DNA of 64,000 bases. Origin: Streptomyces sp. Act143. Its GTDB lineage: Bacteria > Actinomycetota > Actinomycetes > Streptomycetales > Streptomycetaceae. The translations under genes and the position numbers were made by a program. The notes below the pieces were generated by a model that was given only the letters and a program-made list of their open reading frames with translations, made no database searches and was not told the DNA's origin. Positions 39,701-47,627 of this stretch are shown one piece after another. How positions within the stretch are numbered: position 1 is the first letter of the stretch; each line of letters begins with the position of its first letter. The stretch lies in NCBI RefSeq assembly GCF_003143935.1, contig NZ_QFRX01000001.1, forward strand, positions 6,644,966-6,708,965, read 5' to 3'.

Positions 39701-40993
39701 CTGCTGTCGAACGCGGTGAAGTTCACCGAGCAGGGGGGCGTGGAACTGCGCATCGAACCCGCCGCCGACCGGGAGGTCCCGCTGGGCGTCCTGCGTGGCG
39801 GGCCGATCGTCGCCTTCCGGGTGAAGGACACCGGCATCGGCATTCCGCAGCAGCAACTGGAGACGATCTTCGGCGCGTTCCAGCAGGCCGATGGAACCAC
39901 CAGCCGCAAGTACGGCGGCACCGGCCTGGGACTGTCGATCACCCGGGAGATCGCGCACCTGCTCGGCGGGGCCGTCACCGTCGACAGCACACCCGGCCAG
40001 GGCAGCACCTTCACGCTGTACCTGCCCGTGGCCCGGGCCGACTTCGAGGAGGTGCTCGGCAGCGGCCGGTCGCCGGAACAGCCGGACGAGGCCGCCATCT
40101 CCAAGGCGCCGGCCGGTTCCCCCGGGGCGCATGAGCACCGCAGGCGCCGCCTGCTCGTGGTGGAGGAGCGGCTGCGCGGACTGCTCACGCTGGTCGCCGA
40201 GCGCGCGGCCACGGACATCGCGCACCCCTCCGACGACGCGCGCGGGACGATCGACATCATCACCGCCGTCGGCGCCCAGGAGGCGGCCGCGGCGCTCGCC
40301 GCCGAGCCCTGCCACTGCGTCGTGCTGGAACTCGGCATGCCCGACGACGAGGGCGCACAGCTGCTGGAGGCCATGCAGGGCGACTCGGCGCTGAGCAGCG
40401 TGCCCGTGCTCGTCCACACCAGCCAGCGCGTGGACCTGGCGCGGGAGAAGGCCCTGCGAGCCCGCGCGGGCGGCCGCCCCCTGGCGTTCCTGTCCAGCCT
40501 GGACGAGCTGCGCGAACAGATCACCCTGCACCTGTCCGCCGAGGAACCCGGCGACGTGCTGCCGCTCGTGCGCGCCGAGGAGCCCCAGCAGGCCCTTTCA
40601 CCGGTACTGGACGACTCCTTCCTGGGCCGCACGGTCCTCGTCGTCGACGACGACGCGCGCAACCTCTTCGCCCTCAGCGGCGTGCTGGAGCTGCAGGGCT
40701 TCCAGGTCCTGCACGCCGACAACGGCCGCAAGGGCATCGAGATGCTGCTCGCCCACCCCGAGATCTCGCTGGTGCTGATGGACGTGATGATGCCGGAGCT
40801 GGACGGCTACGCCGCCACCGCCGAGATCCGCCAGATGCCGCGCTACGCCGACCTGCCCATCATCGCCGTCACCGCGAAGGCGATGCCGGGCGATCAGGAG
40901 AAGAGCCTCGCCTCGGGCGCCAACGACTACGTCACCAAGCCCGTCGACGCCGACGACCTCTTGGGCCGCGTCCGGCGCTGGCTGCCCGTATGA
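36740..40993 (+). CDS. multi-HAMP GAF hybrid histidine kinase (Nik1/osmosensor-like)
   Basis: About 1417 residues, cytoplasmic, no membrane helix. Residues 15-615 are an N-terminal HAMP followed by six linked HAMP units of 92 residues (consensus EVTRVAREVGTEGRLGGQA then VATAVAxGDLSQKI). A GAF domain (about 630-790), a coiled coil (ELQSRSEELQTQQDELQRSN), HisKA (MSHELRTPLNS, His about 871) and HATPase (RNLLSNAVKF, DTGIGIP, GTGLGLSI) follow. A degenerate receiver has VVLELGMPD, Glu for Asp, and an intact C-terminal receiver has VLMDVMMPELDG with Asp about 1348. The layout is that of soluble poly-HAMP kinases that sense osmotic or cytoplasmic change. ATG 36740 is preceded by GAGGG; GTG 36662 would add 26 residues. 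Confidence 0.93.
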   Translation: MTGKTIEAVDRSPGEPELRQLLAGLTAVRDGDFGTRLPCDGEGLLGDIATVFNGMVDQLSLFTSEVTRVAREVGTEGTLGGQAEVPGVSGTWADLTDSVNAMAGNLTTQVRDIAQVATAVAKGDLSQKIDVPARGEILQLKETVNTMVDQLSAFADEVTRVAREVGSEGRLGGQAQVPGVGGVWRDLTDSVNFMAGNLTAQVRNVAQVTTAVAQGDLSQKITVDARGEILELKNTINTMVDQLSAFADEVTRVAREVGTEGRLGGQADVKGVKGTWRDLTDSVNFMGGNLTAQVRNVAQVATAVAQGDLSQKITVDARGEILELKNTINTMVDQLSAFADEVTRVAREVGTEGNLGGQAIVRGVSGTWKDLTDNVNVMASNLTGQVRSIAQVATAVARGDLSQKITVEAKGEVAALADVINTMVDTLSAFADEVTRVAREVGTEGRLGGQAHVPNVAGTWKDLTDNVNSMANNLTGQVRNIALVTTAVANGDLSKKIDVDARGEILELKTTINTMVDQLSSFAAEVTRVAREVGSEGRLGGQAEVEGVEGTWKRLTENVNELAGNLTRQVRAIAEVASAVAEGDLTRSITVEASGEVAELKDNINSMVESLRETTRANQEQDWLKTNLARISGLMQGHRDLPVVAELIMDELTPLVTAQYGAFYLAEDTESGPELRLVGAYGWPDDADRPVRIPVGRSLVGQAARSRRAIAVDDLPPGYVTISSGLGQAVPSALMVLPIVVEEQVLGVIELASVIPFTQIHQDFLAQLMPTIGVNLNTIVANARTDELLDESQRLTAELQSRSEELQTQQDELQRSNAELEEKASLLASQNRDIEAKNLEIEQARQELETRAQELALASKYKSEFLANMSHELRTPLNSLLILAQLLAQNPSRNLTQKQVEYAGIIHSAGSDLLQLINDILDLSKVEAGKMDVAPERVPLRKLLEYVEATFRPMTTQKSLDFTVATAPGTPADLLTDDSRLRQILRNLLSNAVKFTEQGGVELRIEPAADREVPLGVLRGGPIVAFRVKDTGIGIPQQQLETIFGAFQQADGTTSRKYGGTGLGLSITREIAHLLGGAVTVDSTPGQGSTFTLYLPVARADFEEVLGSGRSPEQPDEAAISKAPAGSPGAHEHRRRRLLVVEERLRGLLTLVAERAATDIAHPSDDARGTIDIITAVGAQEAAAALAAEPCHCVVLELGMPDDEGAQLLEAMQGDSALSSVPVLVHTSQRVDLAREKALRARAGGRPLAFLSSLDELREQITLHLSAEEPGDVLPLVRAEEPQQALSPVLDDSFLGRTVLVVDDDARNLFALSGVLELQGFQVLHADNGRKGIEMLLAHPEISLVLMDVMMPELDGYAATAEIRQMPRYADLPIIAVTAKAMPGDQEKSLASGANDYVTKPVDADDLLGRVRRWLPV
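37331..37796 (+). repeat. near-identical 276-bp tandem HAMP repeats
   Basis: About 190 bp starting at 37331 (CTCACCGCGCAGGTCCGCAA) recur at 37607, exactly 276 bp (92 codons) later, with only a handful of differences, for example GTGACGACC against GTGGCCACC. Third-position identity shows recent duplication or gene conversion; the other HAMP units have diverged more at the DNA level. Confidence 0.9.
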
Positions 40994-41069
40994 GAGCGGG
41001 CAGCGCCGTCGTCAGCCCCCGCGGGCCCGCAGCCCGCCCCGGACGTCCGAAGCGAGGAACAGCGTCATC

Positions 41070-43586
41070 GTGAGCCGACCCCAGCAGCCCCCCGACCCCG
41101 CGGGCATCGGCACCGGCGAGCAGCCCGCCGACGCCTCCGCGACCGCCGGGGAGCCGGCCTTCGGGCGGGTGGCCGCCGCGCTGCCCGCCGCCCGCAGCGC
41201 AGACGACGCGGCGGCACTCCCGGCCGACACCGAGGAGGCGGCCACCCGGATCTCTCCCGTCGGACGGCTCGCGTCGACCGTGGAGCGCCTGCGGCGCGAG
41301 GTGCGCGCCGCCCAGGCGGAGGCGGACGGGCGGGCCCTGATCGAACTGGCCAAGGGCATCCTCGTCGAACGCCTGCGCTGCGGTCCGGCGCAGGCCGCCC
41401 GCCAGTTGGCGGAGCTCACCGAACAAGCGGGTGTGACACCGCTGGAGTTCGCCGTCGAGGTGATCAACCAGGCATCCCGCGACCGGCTCTCGGAGGTGAC
41501 GGCCGCCTTCCTCGCGGCCACGACGGGACAGTCCCAGGGAACCGGCGCGGCGGGTCAGGGTTCGTCCGCCGTCGGACTGCGTTCCGCGGAGAGCGCCGCC
41601 CTGGCCGCCCAGGACGCGCAGACCGTCGCCGACTCCCTGCTGGCGCACGCGCTGGCCCCGCTCGGGGCGGGGGCCGTGGCGATCTGGGCCCTGGGCGCCG
41701 ACGGCTCGCTCACCCTCGCGGGCAGCGCCGGGTTCTCCGCCTCGGAAGCCGGGCGCTGGCGGCACGTACCGCCGGGCGTGACCACCGTGGCGCGCCGCGG
41801 GCTGGCCGCCCGCACCGGTCAGTGGATCGGCTCCTTGTCCGACACCGGTCTGCCCTCCGTCGGCCAGCACCAGTTCCCGCACGGCGGCCGGGTCGCCATG
41901 CCCGCGGGCGCCGCGGGCCGGATCCACGGCGTCCTGGAGATCGTCTGGCCCACCTCGCTGGAACCCCAGCCCCCGCAGATCGTCCGCCAGATCGAGGCCC
42001 TGGCGGAGCTGTGCGCGCACACCCTGGAGACGTACGCCCTGCGCCGTCCCGACGGCGGCCCGCGCGTCCTGCCCGACGCCGCCGAGCTGATGGACCTGGC
42101 CGACGGACTCCACGACCCCGCCCTGGTCCTCGTCCCGCATGTCGACGCGGGGGGCGAACTCGTCGACTTCCGGATCCACCACGTCAACGCCCGCTTCCTG
42201 GACCCCGCGGGCCGGCCGCGGGGTGTCGTCAACGGAGCGCTGCTCCTGGAGGCGTACCCGATGGCCGCCGGCGACGGCGGACTGTTCGAACAGGTCGAGC
42301 GGGTGCACGCCACGGGGGAGCCGTTCCGCGCCCAGCGCATGCGGCTCACCGCGCTGGTGGGCGACGTGCCGCTGGCCGCGGTCGCCGACATCAGCGTCAG
42401 CCGGCACGGTGGCAGCGTCCTGCTCATCTGGCGCATAGAGGACGAGACGGCACGCCTGGCCAACCTGCTCCAGCACGCCCAGCGTCTGGGCCGGATCGGC
42501 GGTTTCGAGGAGAACCTCCTGACCGGCGAGATCACCTGGAACGGTCAGCTCTACCACCTCTACGGCCAGCCGGCCTCCCTGGGCCCGATCCCGCTGGAGG
42601 ACCTGCCCGCCCACGCCCACCCGGACGACGCGGTCGCCATCGGCCGCTTCCTGCGCACCCTGCTGCACCACCACCGGCCGGCGGCCACGGCCTTCCGGCT
42701 GCAACGGCCCGACGGCGTCACCCGGCATCTGCGCGTGGCCGCCGAGCCGGTCCTCGACTCCGACGGCCGGCTGCACCTGGTACGGGGCGCCTACCAGGAC
42801 ATCTCGGCCCACCACTGGACGGAGGTGGCGCTCGCCGCCACCCGCGACCAGCTCGCCCACACCGAGCAGCAAGCCAGCGAACGCCACCGGCTGACGCTCC
42901 AGTTGCAGCACGCCATCATGCCGCCGGCGCAGGCCCCGCTGGAGGCGCCCGGACTGCGGGTGGCGGTGCGCTACCGGCCGGCCGAGACCGAGCAGTTGGT
43001 CGGCGGCGACTGGTACGACGCCGTCGTCCTGCCCTCCGGGCTGGTCCTGCTGTGCGTGGGGGACGTGGCCGGCCACGGCATCGAGGCCGCCACCAGCATG
43101 GTCGTGCTGCGCAACGCGCTCCGCGGCCTCGCCGTCACCGGTGCCGGACCGGGCCAACTGCTGTCCTGGCTCAACATGGTGGCCCACCATCTGACCGGGG
43201 CCGTCACCGCCACGGCGGTCTGCGGTCTGTACGATCCCGAGCGCCGCAGCCTGCGGTGGGCCCGGGCCGGGCATCTGCCGCCGGTCCTGGTGCGCGGCAC
43301 CGAGGCGACCCCGCTGCCGCTGGTCAAGGGGATGCTGCTGGGCGCCGTACCGGAGGCGACGTACGAGGAACAGGAGATGCAACTGGCCGTCGACGACACC
43401 CTGCTGATGTACACGGACGGCCTGATCGAACGGCGAGACCGCTCCGTCGAGGAGTCGCTGACGCATCTGCTGACCACCGCGCGCACGCTGCAGCCCGCCC
43501 TCGAACAGCAGTTGGACCGTCTGCTCACCCACAGCAGGTCGGACACGGACGACGACACCTGTGTCGTGGGCATCCGGGTGGCCTAG
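41070..43586 (+). CDS. ANTAR-GAF-PAS-SpoIIE phosphatase
   Basis: 838 residues. After a low-complexity start comes an ANTAR RNA-binding domain (LIELAKGILVERLRCGPAQAARQLAELTEQAGVTPLEFAVEVIN, residues about 88-135). A GAF domain (175-325), two PAS-like domains (340-455 and 475-590, the latter FEENLLTGEITWNGQLYHLYG) and a SpoIIE phosphatase (ERHRLTLQLQHAIMPP, GGDWYDA, GDVAGHGIEAA, YTDGLIE, DDDTCVVG) follow. All metal ligands are intact. ANTAR domains normally bind paired hairpins in mRNA, so this protein may link RNA or ligand signals to dephosphorylation. GTG 41070 has GAGGAA upstream. Confidence 0.92.
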   Translation: MSRPQQPPDPAGIGTGEQPADASATAGEPAFGRVAAALPAARSADDAAALPADTEEAATRISPVGRLASTVERLRREVRAAQAEADGRALIELAKGILVERLRCGPAQAARQLAELTEQAGVTPLEFAVEVINQASRDRLSEVTAAFLAATTGQSQGTGAAGQGSSAVGLRSAESAALAAQDAQTVADSLLAHALAPLGAGAVAIWALGADGSLTLAGSAGFSASEAGRWRHVPPGVTTVARRGLAARTGQWIGSLSDTGLPSVGQHQFPHGGRVAMPAGAAGRIHGVLEIVWPTSLEPQPPQIVRQIEALAELCAHTLETYALRRPDGGPRVLPDAAELMDLADGLHDPALVLVPHVDAGGELVDFRIHHVNARFLDPAGRPRGVVNGALLLEAYPMAAGDGGLFEQVERVHATGEPFRAQRMRLTALVGDVPLAAVADISVSRHGGSVLLIWRIEDETARLANLLQHAQRLGRIGGFEENLLTGEITWNGQLYHLYGQPASLGPIPLEDLPAHAHPDDAVAIGRFLRTLLHHHRPAATAFRLQRPDGVTRHLRVAAEPVLDSDGRLHLVRGAYQDISAHHWTEVALAATRDQLAHTEQQASERHRLTLQLQHAIMPPAQAPLEAPGLRVAVRYRPAETEQLVGGDWYDAVVLPSGLVLLCVGDVAGHGIEAATSMVVLRNALRGLAVTGAGPGQLLSWLNMVAHHLTGAVTATAVCGLYDPERRSLRWARAGHLPPVLVRGTEATPLPLVKGMLLGAVPEATYEEQEMQLAVDDTLLMYTDGLIERRDRSVEESLTHLLTTARTLQPALEQQLDRLLTHSRSDTDDDTCVVGIRVA

Positions 43587-43702
43587 ACGGGCGGGTCCGG
43601 TCGCCTTTCGTACGAGTAGCCTCGCCGCCTTCGGGAAGACAGAGAACCGCAGGGACAAGCGAGTCGGGTCGGCAGCGGCGCGGCTCCTGGTGGAAAGGCG
43701 AG

Positions 43703-44134
43703 ATGACGACCGAGCACCACTGGCAGGGAGGTCCGGCGCCCGGGGACAGCCTGGAGCAGGCCAGGCGCTACCGGGGCGAACTGCACGACGTGACCGACGC
43801 CCGCCTCGACACCGAGCGTTACCTCGACGATCTCGCGCGGGTGGCGCCGCCGGCCGCGCCGGAGCACTGGGACGACATCCTTCTGGTCGTCGCCGAGCTG
43901 ACCGCGAACGCGGTGCAGTACGCGCCGGGGCCCTTCGAGGTGCGGCTGCGCAGGACCTTCGACGGCGTCCACGTCGTCGTCCACGACACCAGCAGCACAC
44001 CGCCGGCCCCGCGCCCCTTCCACCGCGACGGAGACGGTGGGGTCGGCTGGTATCTGATCCACTCGCTGTGCAGCCAGGTCAGTGTCGTCACGACCCGGGA
44101 CGGCAAGGACATCCACGTGTTTCTGCCCTGGTGA
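43703..44134 (+). CDS. HATPase anti-sigma-type kinase (RsbW-like)
   Basis: 143 residues: N box VVAELTANAVQYAPG, then VVHDTSSTPP, and GGVGWYLIHSL as the G2-like loop. It is the compact GHKL form. ATG 43703 has GGAAAGG upstream. It follows the ANTAR phosphatase by about 115 bases on the same strand and is convergent (5-base gap) with another HATPase gene, so the two may have arisen by duplication. Confidence 0.88.
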   Translation: MTTEHHWQGGPAPGDSLEQARRYRGELHDVTDARLDTERYLDDLARVAPPAAPEHWDDILLVVAELTANAVQYAPGPFEVRLRRTFDGVHVVVHDTSSTPPAPRPFHRDGDGGVGWYLIHSLCSQVSVVTTRDGKDIHVFLPW

Positions 44135-44139
44135 GGAGG

Positions 44140-44550
44140 CTAGGGCCGGCTGCGCAGCGGGACCAGCACGCTGATCGTCTTGCCGCCGCCGGGGCGCCGC
44201 TGCACCACGATGTCACGCGCCAGGCGGAGGATGATCGGCCAGCCGTAGCCCTGCCCGTGTCCCGCCAGGGGGAGGGCGCCGGAGCCGTGGATGTCGGGGA
44301 CGAGGTCGCTGTGGTCGTGGACGGCGAGCCGGACGCCGTCCGGGGTGGCGGTGGCCTCGAAGGCGGCCAGGCCGTCACCGTGCCGCAGGGCGTTGCTGAC
44401 CAGTTCGGAGACGACGAGCAGCAGATCGACGACGTCTTCCTCGCGCGCCGTGCGGGATGGCGTGTCCCACATCTCCCGGACGACCGACCGCGCGTACTCC
44501 CGGGCCGCCGCCGCGGTCGTCACCGCGGTCGTACGGTCGGACCGGCTCAC
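44140..44550 (-). CDS. HATPase anti-sigma-type kinase (RsbW-like)
   Basis: 136 residues: N box VVSELVSNALRHG, HDHSDLVP as the degenerate G1, and GHGQGYGWPIILRLA as G2. Compact GHKL protein of the same type as its convergent neighbour at 43703. GTG 44550 assumed. Likely partners are the STAS proteins encoded at 45025 and 45574. Confidence 0.87.
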   Translation of the reverse strand: MSRSDRTTAVTTAAAAREYARSVVREMWDTPSRTAREEDVVDLLLVVSELVSNALRHGDGLAAFEATATPDGVRLAVHDHSDLVPDIHGSGALPLAGHGQGYGWPIILRLARDIVVQRRPGGGKTISVLVPLRSRP

Positions 44551-45024
44551 CGCTCGACCACGGCTCGGGGCCTCTCCGCAGGCGGCCGACGGTCCTGGCC
44601 GAGGGCGAGGATCGTTGCGTCTGGTGTCATTTCAAACGGCCTTTCGATACCTTGGGTGAAGGGTCCCGCCCCTCCCGGGCGGTGTCGAGAGGGCGCGCCG
44701 CGCCGGATGCGGCCCGTGCGGCCTGGCGGAGCCGCGGGACGCGCCGGTCACGGGAGCGACGAGCGTGTGCCGGGAGTGCGCACTTCCGGCGATGCGTCCC
44801 ACAGGCGCCCGCGACGCGGATCGCCCTCGCCCGCCTTCCATGCGCTCGGACGACGGTGAAGTCCCGGGCGCTGTGTCACGCGGTGTGCGGTAGCGAACGG
44901 ATGGTGAACCGCTGTCGTGCGCCCACAGCAGCGGATACCCGGCCTGCCCCGGGTGCATTCGGGGTGATTTTCCAGGTACCCACCGGTGGCCCGGGACCGC
45001 GCCGGCGCGGCGCGCCGGGGGCGG
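44551..45024. other. intergenic region, no gene seen
   Basis: About 475 bases between two leftward genes. Every frame reads as Arg/Pro/Ser-rich noise; I see no RNA gene or repeat. It presumably carries the promoter of the HATPase gene at 44140. Confidence 0.4.
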
Positions 45025-45360
45025 TCAGTTCGGGCTGGGGGAGCGCAGGTACACCTCCCACTGCCCCTCGGGACACAGGTCTGCGGCGAGGGTGAGCAGC
45101 CGGCGCGGCTGCGGCCGCAGACCGACGATCCGCAGCAGACCGCCGCGTCGGGTGACGGAACCGTCGACCGAGAGGAGGAGGTGGAGGAGCGCCGAGTCCA
45201 CGAAGTCCACGCGGGCGAGGTCGAGGGTCAGCCGGCGTACGGAAAGCGGCAGTCCGGTGGCCGCGCTCTCGATGGCGGGCCGGGCGCGGTCGTCGATGTC
45301 GTCGTCCACGGTCAGCGTGGCGGCGTAACCGCCGGGACTCAAGGTGAGGCGAGTGCCCAT
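45025..45360 (-). CDS. STAS-like antagonist protein
   Basis: 111 residues with a STAS-like layout: GYAATLTVDDDIDDRARPAIESA, VRRLTLDLARVDFVDSALLHLLLSV (D-S phosphorylation pair in VDSAL), then LLRIVGLRPQPRRLLTLA. ATG 45360 has GAAAGGGG upstream. It is divergent from the STAS gene at 45574, an arrangement that puts two antagonists back to back. Confidence 0.82.
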   Translation of the reverse strand: MGTRLTLSPGGYAATLTVDDDIDDRARPAIESAATGLPLSVRRLTLDLARVDFVDSALLHLLLSVDGSVTRRGGLLRIVGLRPQPRRLLTLAADLCPEGQWEVYLRSPSPN

Positions 45361-45573
45361 CTTTCGGGCCCCCTTTCCTGGGGGTTGGCGGCCGGGGAAC
45401 GGCCTCTGGGCTCCCTCCACCGTGTCACGTGTCGCCGCGCACGTCGAACAGCCCGCCGCGGAAGGGACATGACGTGCGCATTCACGGGTAAGCGCGCATC
45501 CGCGGCGCACGCCGCGACCCGCAGGCGTCAGCATCACCAGGCCTGGCCGTAGTACATGTCGTTGGAGGTACAC

Positions 45574-45987
45574 GTGTCCGTTGCCCAGAACCCCCTGTCC
45601 GTCGAGGTCACCCTGCTGCGGGACGACGTGGCTCTGATCAAGGTGCAGGGCTACTTGGACGTCGACACAGCGACCGAGTTCCAGCACCATCTGGCCAACC
45701 AACTGCACCACGGCCGACGCCACTTCCTGCTCGATCTCACGGACGTGCCGTTCATGGACTCGTCCGGCATGAACATCATCCTGCGCGTCTACCAGGAAGT
45801 GCGGACCCTGCCCGGCAGCGTGCACATCATCGCGCCCATGCCCGCCGTACGCCGGATTCTGGATCTCACCGGCGTCAGCATCACCGTCCCGGTGTCGGAG
45901 AGCGCCGAGCAGGCACTAGCCCTGGTCGACCAGCCGCAGCCGCAGCCGCAGCCGCAGCCGCAGCCGCAGTCGCCGTCGCAGTCGTGA
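45574..45987 (+). CDS. STAS-domain antagonist with Pro-Gln repeat tail
   Basis: 137 residues: VALIKVQGYLDVDTATEFQHHL, FLLDLTDVPFMDSSGMNIILRVY with the DSSG phosphoserine motif, then VHIIAPMPAVRRILDLTGVSI. The last 17 residues are (PQ)6 followed by SPSQS, encoded by a CAGCCG hexanucleotide array at 45931-45966. GTG 45574 is favoured over ATG 45556 because GGAGG lies 6 bases upstream. Confidence 0.9.
   Translation: MSVAQNPLSVEVTLLRDDVALIKVQGYLDVDTATEFQHHLANQLHHGRRHFLLDLTDVPFMDSSGMNIILRVYQEVRTLPGSVHIIAPMPAVRRILDLTGVSITVPVSESAEQALALVDQPQPQPQPQPQPQSPSQS
45931..45966 (+). repeat. CAGCCG hexanucleotide array
   Basis: Six perfect copies of CAGCCG followed by degenerate CAGTCG/CCGTCG copies, in frame at the 3-prime end of the STAS gene; each copy adds Gln-Pro. 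Confidence 0.9.
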
Positions 45988-46061
45988 CCGAGGGGCGGGT
46001 CAGTGGGGAACGCGGGCGCCGGGTGCCTCCCTGAGGCCGCCCGGCGCACGCCGTGCCGGAG

Positions 46062-47621
46062 TCAGAGCCCGGTGACCTTGCCGCTCGCCGAGAGTTCGTA
46101 GACGAGCGTGAGCGTGCGGCGGCCGTCCGGGGGCAGGGCGACGTCCCAGCGGGCGATGCCCTCGGCGTCTACCGCGTCCGGGGCCGGGGAACACGCCTCC
46201 TTGCGCAGCCGGACCTCCACAGCCGACACCTCGGAGACCGGGATGCGTTCCCGTACGGTCACCACCTGCTCGCCCGCCGCTCCCGGGGCGGAGAAGCGGG
46301 ACAGGTGCAGACGCACCGTGCGGGTGACGACGGTGCGCTGGGTCAGGGCGGTGGAGTCCCGGGACTCCTCCACCTGGCGCAGCACCCGGTAGTCGTCGTG
46401 GCTGCCGAAGGCGAGCTCCAGGGGTGCGCCGGGGGCGGTGAAGTCCAGCGTGCCGCGGCCGCCGTACCCGGCCGCCCCGACCAGGTCCACCGGGCCTGCC
46501 AGCAGCGCGTGCCCCGCCGGGTTGTCGCAGCGCACCACCTGCGTCACGAGCGGGGACAGCTCCGGGGAACAGGCGTACTCGCTGCGCGCCACCGTCGTGG
46601 CCACGGACAGCGGGACGCGGTGTGCGCGGCCGTCGGCGGGAACGCGGACGGTGGCGGGGGAGCGCAGGACCTGGGTACGACCGCCGTCGTCCACCCCGGG
46701 CAGGCCGAGCACGGGGAGCGGGCCCAGCTCGGCGATCTCCTCCTCGCGCAGTTCGACGGCGACCGTGCGCCGCTCCGCGGGGGAGCGGTCGGTGAGCGTC
46801 AGCCGGTCCGGGGTGAGCCGGGGCGGCTCGGTGGCCAGCGCCGAACGGGCCGTGGACAACGTCAGGTGTACGTCCGTCCAGTCCTCGCCGGTGCGCTGCC
46901 AGACCATGGCGTCGGTCTCGAGGGTGAGGTGCTGGCCGTCCAGCACCGCCCGATAGGCGGGGCGCCACAGCGCGCACGCGGTGAGGTGACTCAGCCGCAG
47001 CCGGGCGGGTCCCGCGACGGCGGCCTCCAGGGTCAGCTCGACATGGCCGATCAGTTCGGCCGGGTGCCGTTCCGACAGTTCGACGGCGTGTTCGGCCTGG
47101 TGGAGCTCGGTGGCGAGGGCTTGGAGACGGGCCTCGACGGTCCGCAGGTGCTCGCCGTGCGTGTCACGCTCGTCGTCCACCCGGTCCAGTTCAGCTGTCC
47201 AGCGTGCGGTGTCGGTCTCGCCGTGGCCGGCCCCCTCGCCGATCTCCCGCAACAGGTCGGCGGCGAGACGGGAGAGCAGGTCGAGGCGGGCACGCAGCCG
47301 GTCGCGCTGCCGTTCGAGAGCCGAGCGTTCCTCCGTGAGGGCGTGCACGCGCAGGCGCAGAGCCGAGTCGTCGGCGCCGGGCAGTGGGCCGCGCGGAGTC
47401 CAGGCCCGCACGATCCGGGCGTCGAGGACGGTCGCCCCGCCGTCGGCGGTCACCTCGGCGTGGAGCGTGTGGTCGACCGCCAGGGCGCTGATCGGACCGA
47501 GACGCAGCCGCTGGACACCGGCCTGAAGGTCGAGGTGGGCGGACCGCTCGACCTGGGCCCGGTCTTCCAGGCAGGTGACGGCGGTGACGGGCAGCGGGAT
47601 CGGGTCGAGGTCGGTGGTCAT
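46062..47621 (-). CDS. DUF4139 (mucoidy-inhibitor MuiA-like) protein
   Basis: 519 residues. The N-terminal DUF4140-like part (VTAVTCLEDRAQVERSAHLDLQAG) is followed by a coiled coil (ALTEERSALERQRDRLRARL to LATELHQAEHAVEL, residues 90-190). The DUF4139 region follows: LTACALWRPAYRAVLDG, VWQRTGEDWTDVHLTLSTARSA, then beta-rich segments ending WDVALPPDGRRTLTLVYEL. The family is named after MuiA but has no established biochemical role. It lies 6 bases downstream of a second DUF4139 gene, so both are co-expressed. Confidence 0.88.
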   Translation of the reverse strand: MTTDLDPIPLPVTAVTCLEDRAQVERSAHLDLQAGVQRLRLGPISALAVDHTLHAEVTADGGATVLDARIVRAWTPRGPLPGADDSALRLRVHALTEERSALERQRDRLRARLDLLSRLAADLLREIGEGAGHGETDTARWTAELDRVDDERDTHGEHLRTVEARLQALATELHQAEHAVELSERHPAELIGHVELTLEAAVAGPARLRLSHLTACALWRPAYRAVLDGQHLTLETDAMVWQRTGEDWTDVHLTLSTARSALATEPPRLTPDRLTLTDRSPAERRTVAVELREEEIAELGPLPVLGLPGVDDGGRTQVLRSPATVRVPADGRAHRVPLSVATTVARSEYACSPELSPLVTQVVRCDNPAGHALLAGPVDLVGAAGYGGRGTLDFTAPGAPLELAFGSHDDYRVLRQVEESRDSTALTQRTVVTRTVRLHLSRFSAPGAAGEQVVTVRERIPVSEVSAVEVRLRKEACSPAPDAVDAEGIARWDVALPPDGRRTLTLVYELSASGKVTGL

Positions 47622-47627
47622 GCTGTG

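Noticed and set aside
40932..44000. 1022-codon leftward ORF opposite the ANTAR phosphatase
   Set aside because: Composition of an antisense frame produced by GC-rich wobble positions; no domain seen.
44632..44958. Leftward 108-codon ORF in the gap between the HATPase and STAS genes
   Set aside because: No ribosome binding site, low-complexity Ser/Arg/Pro composition and no recognisable fold.
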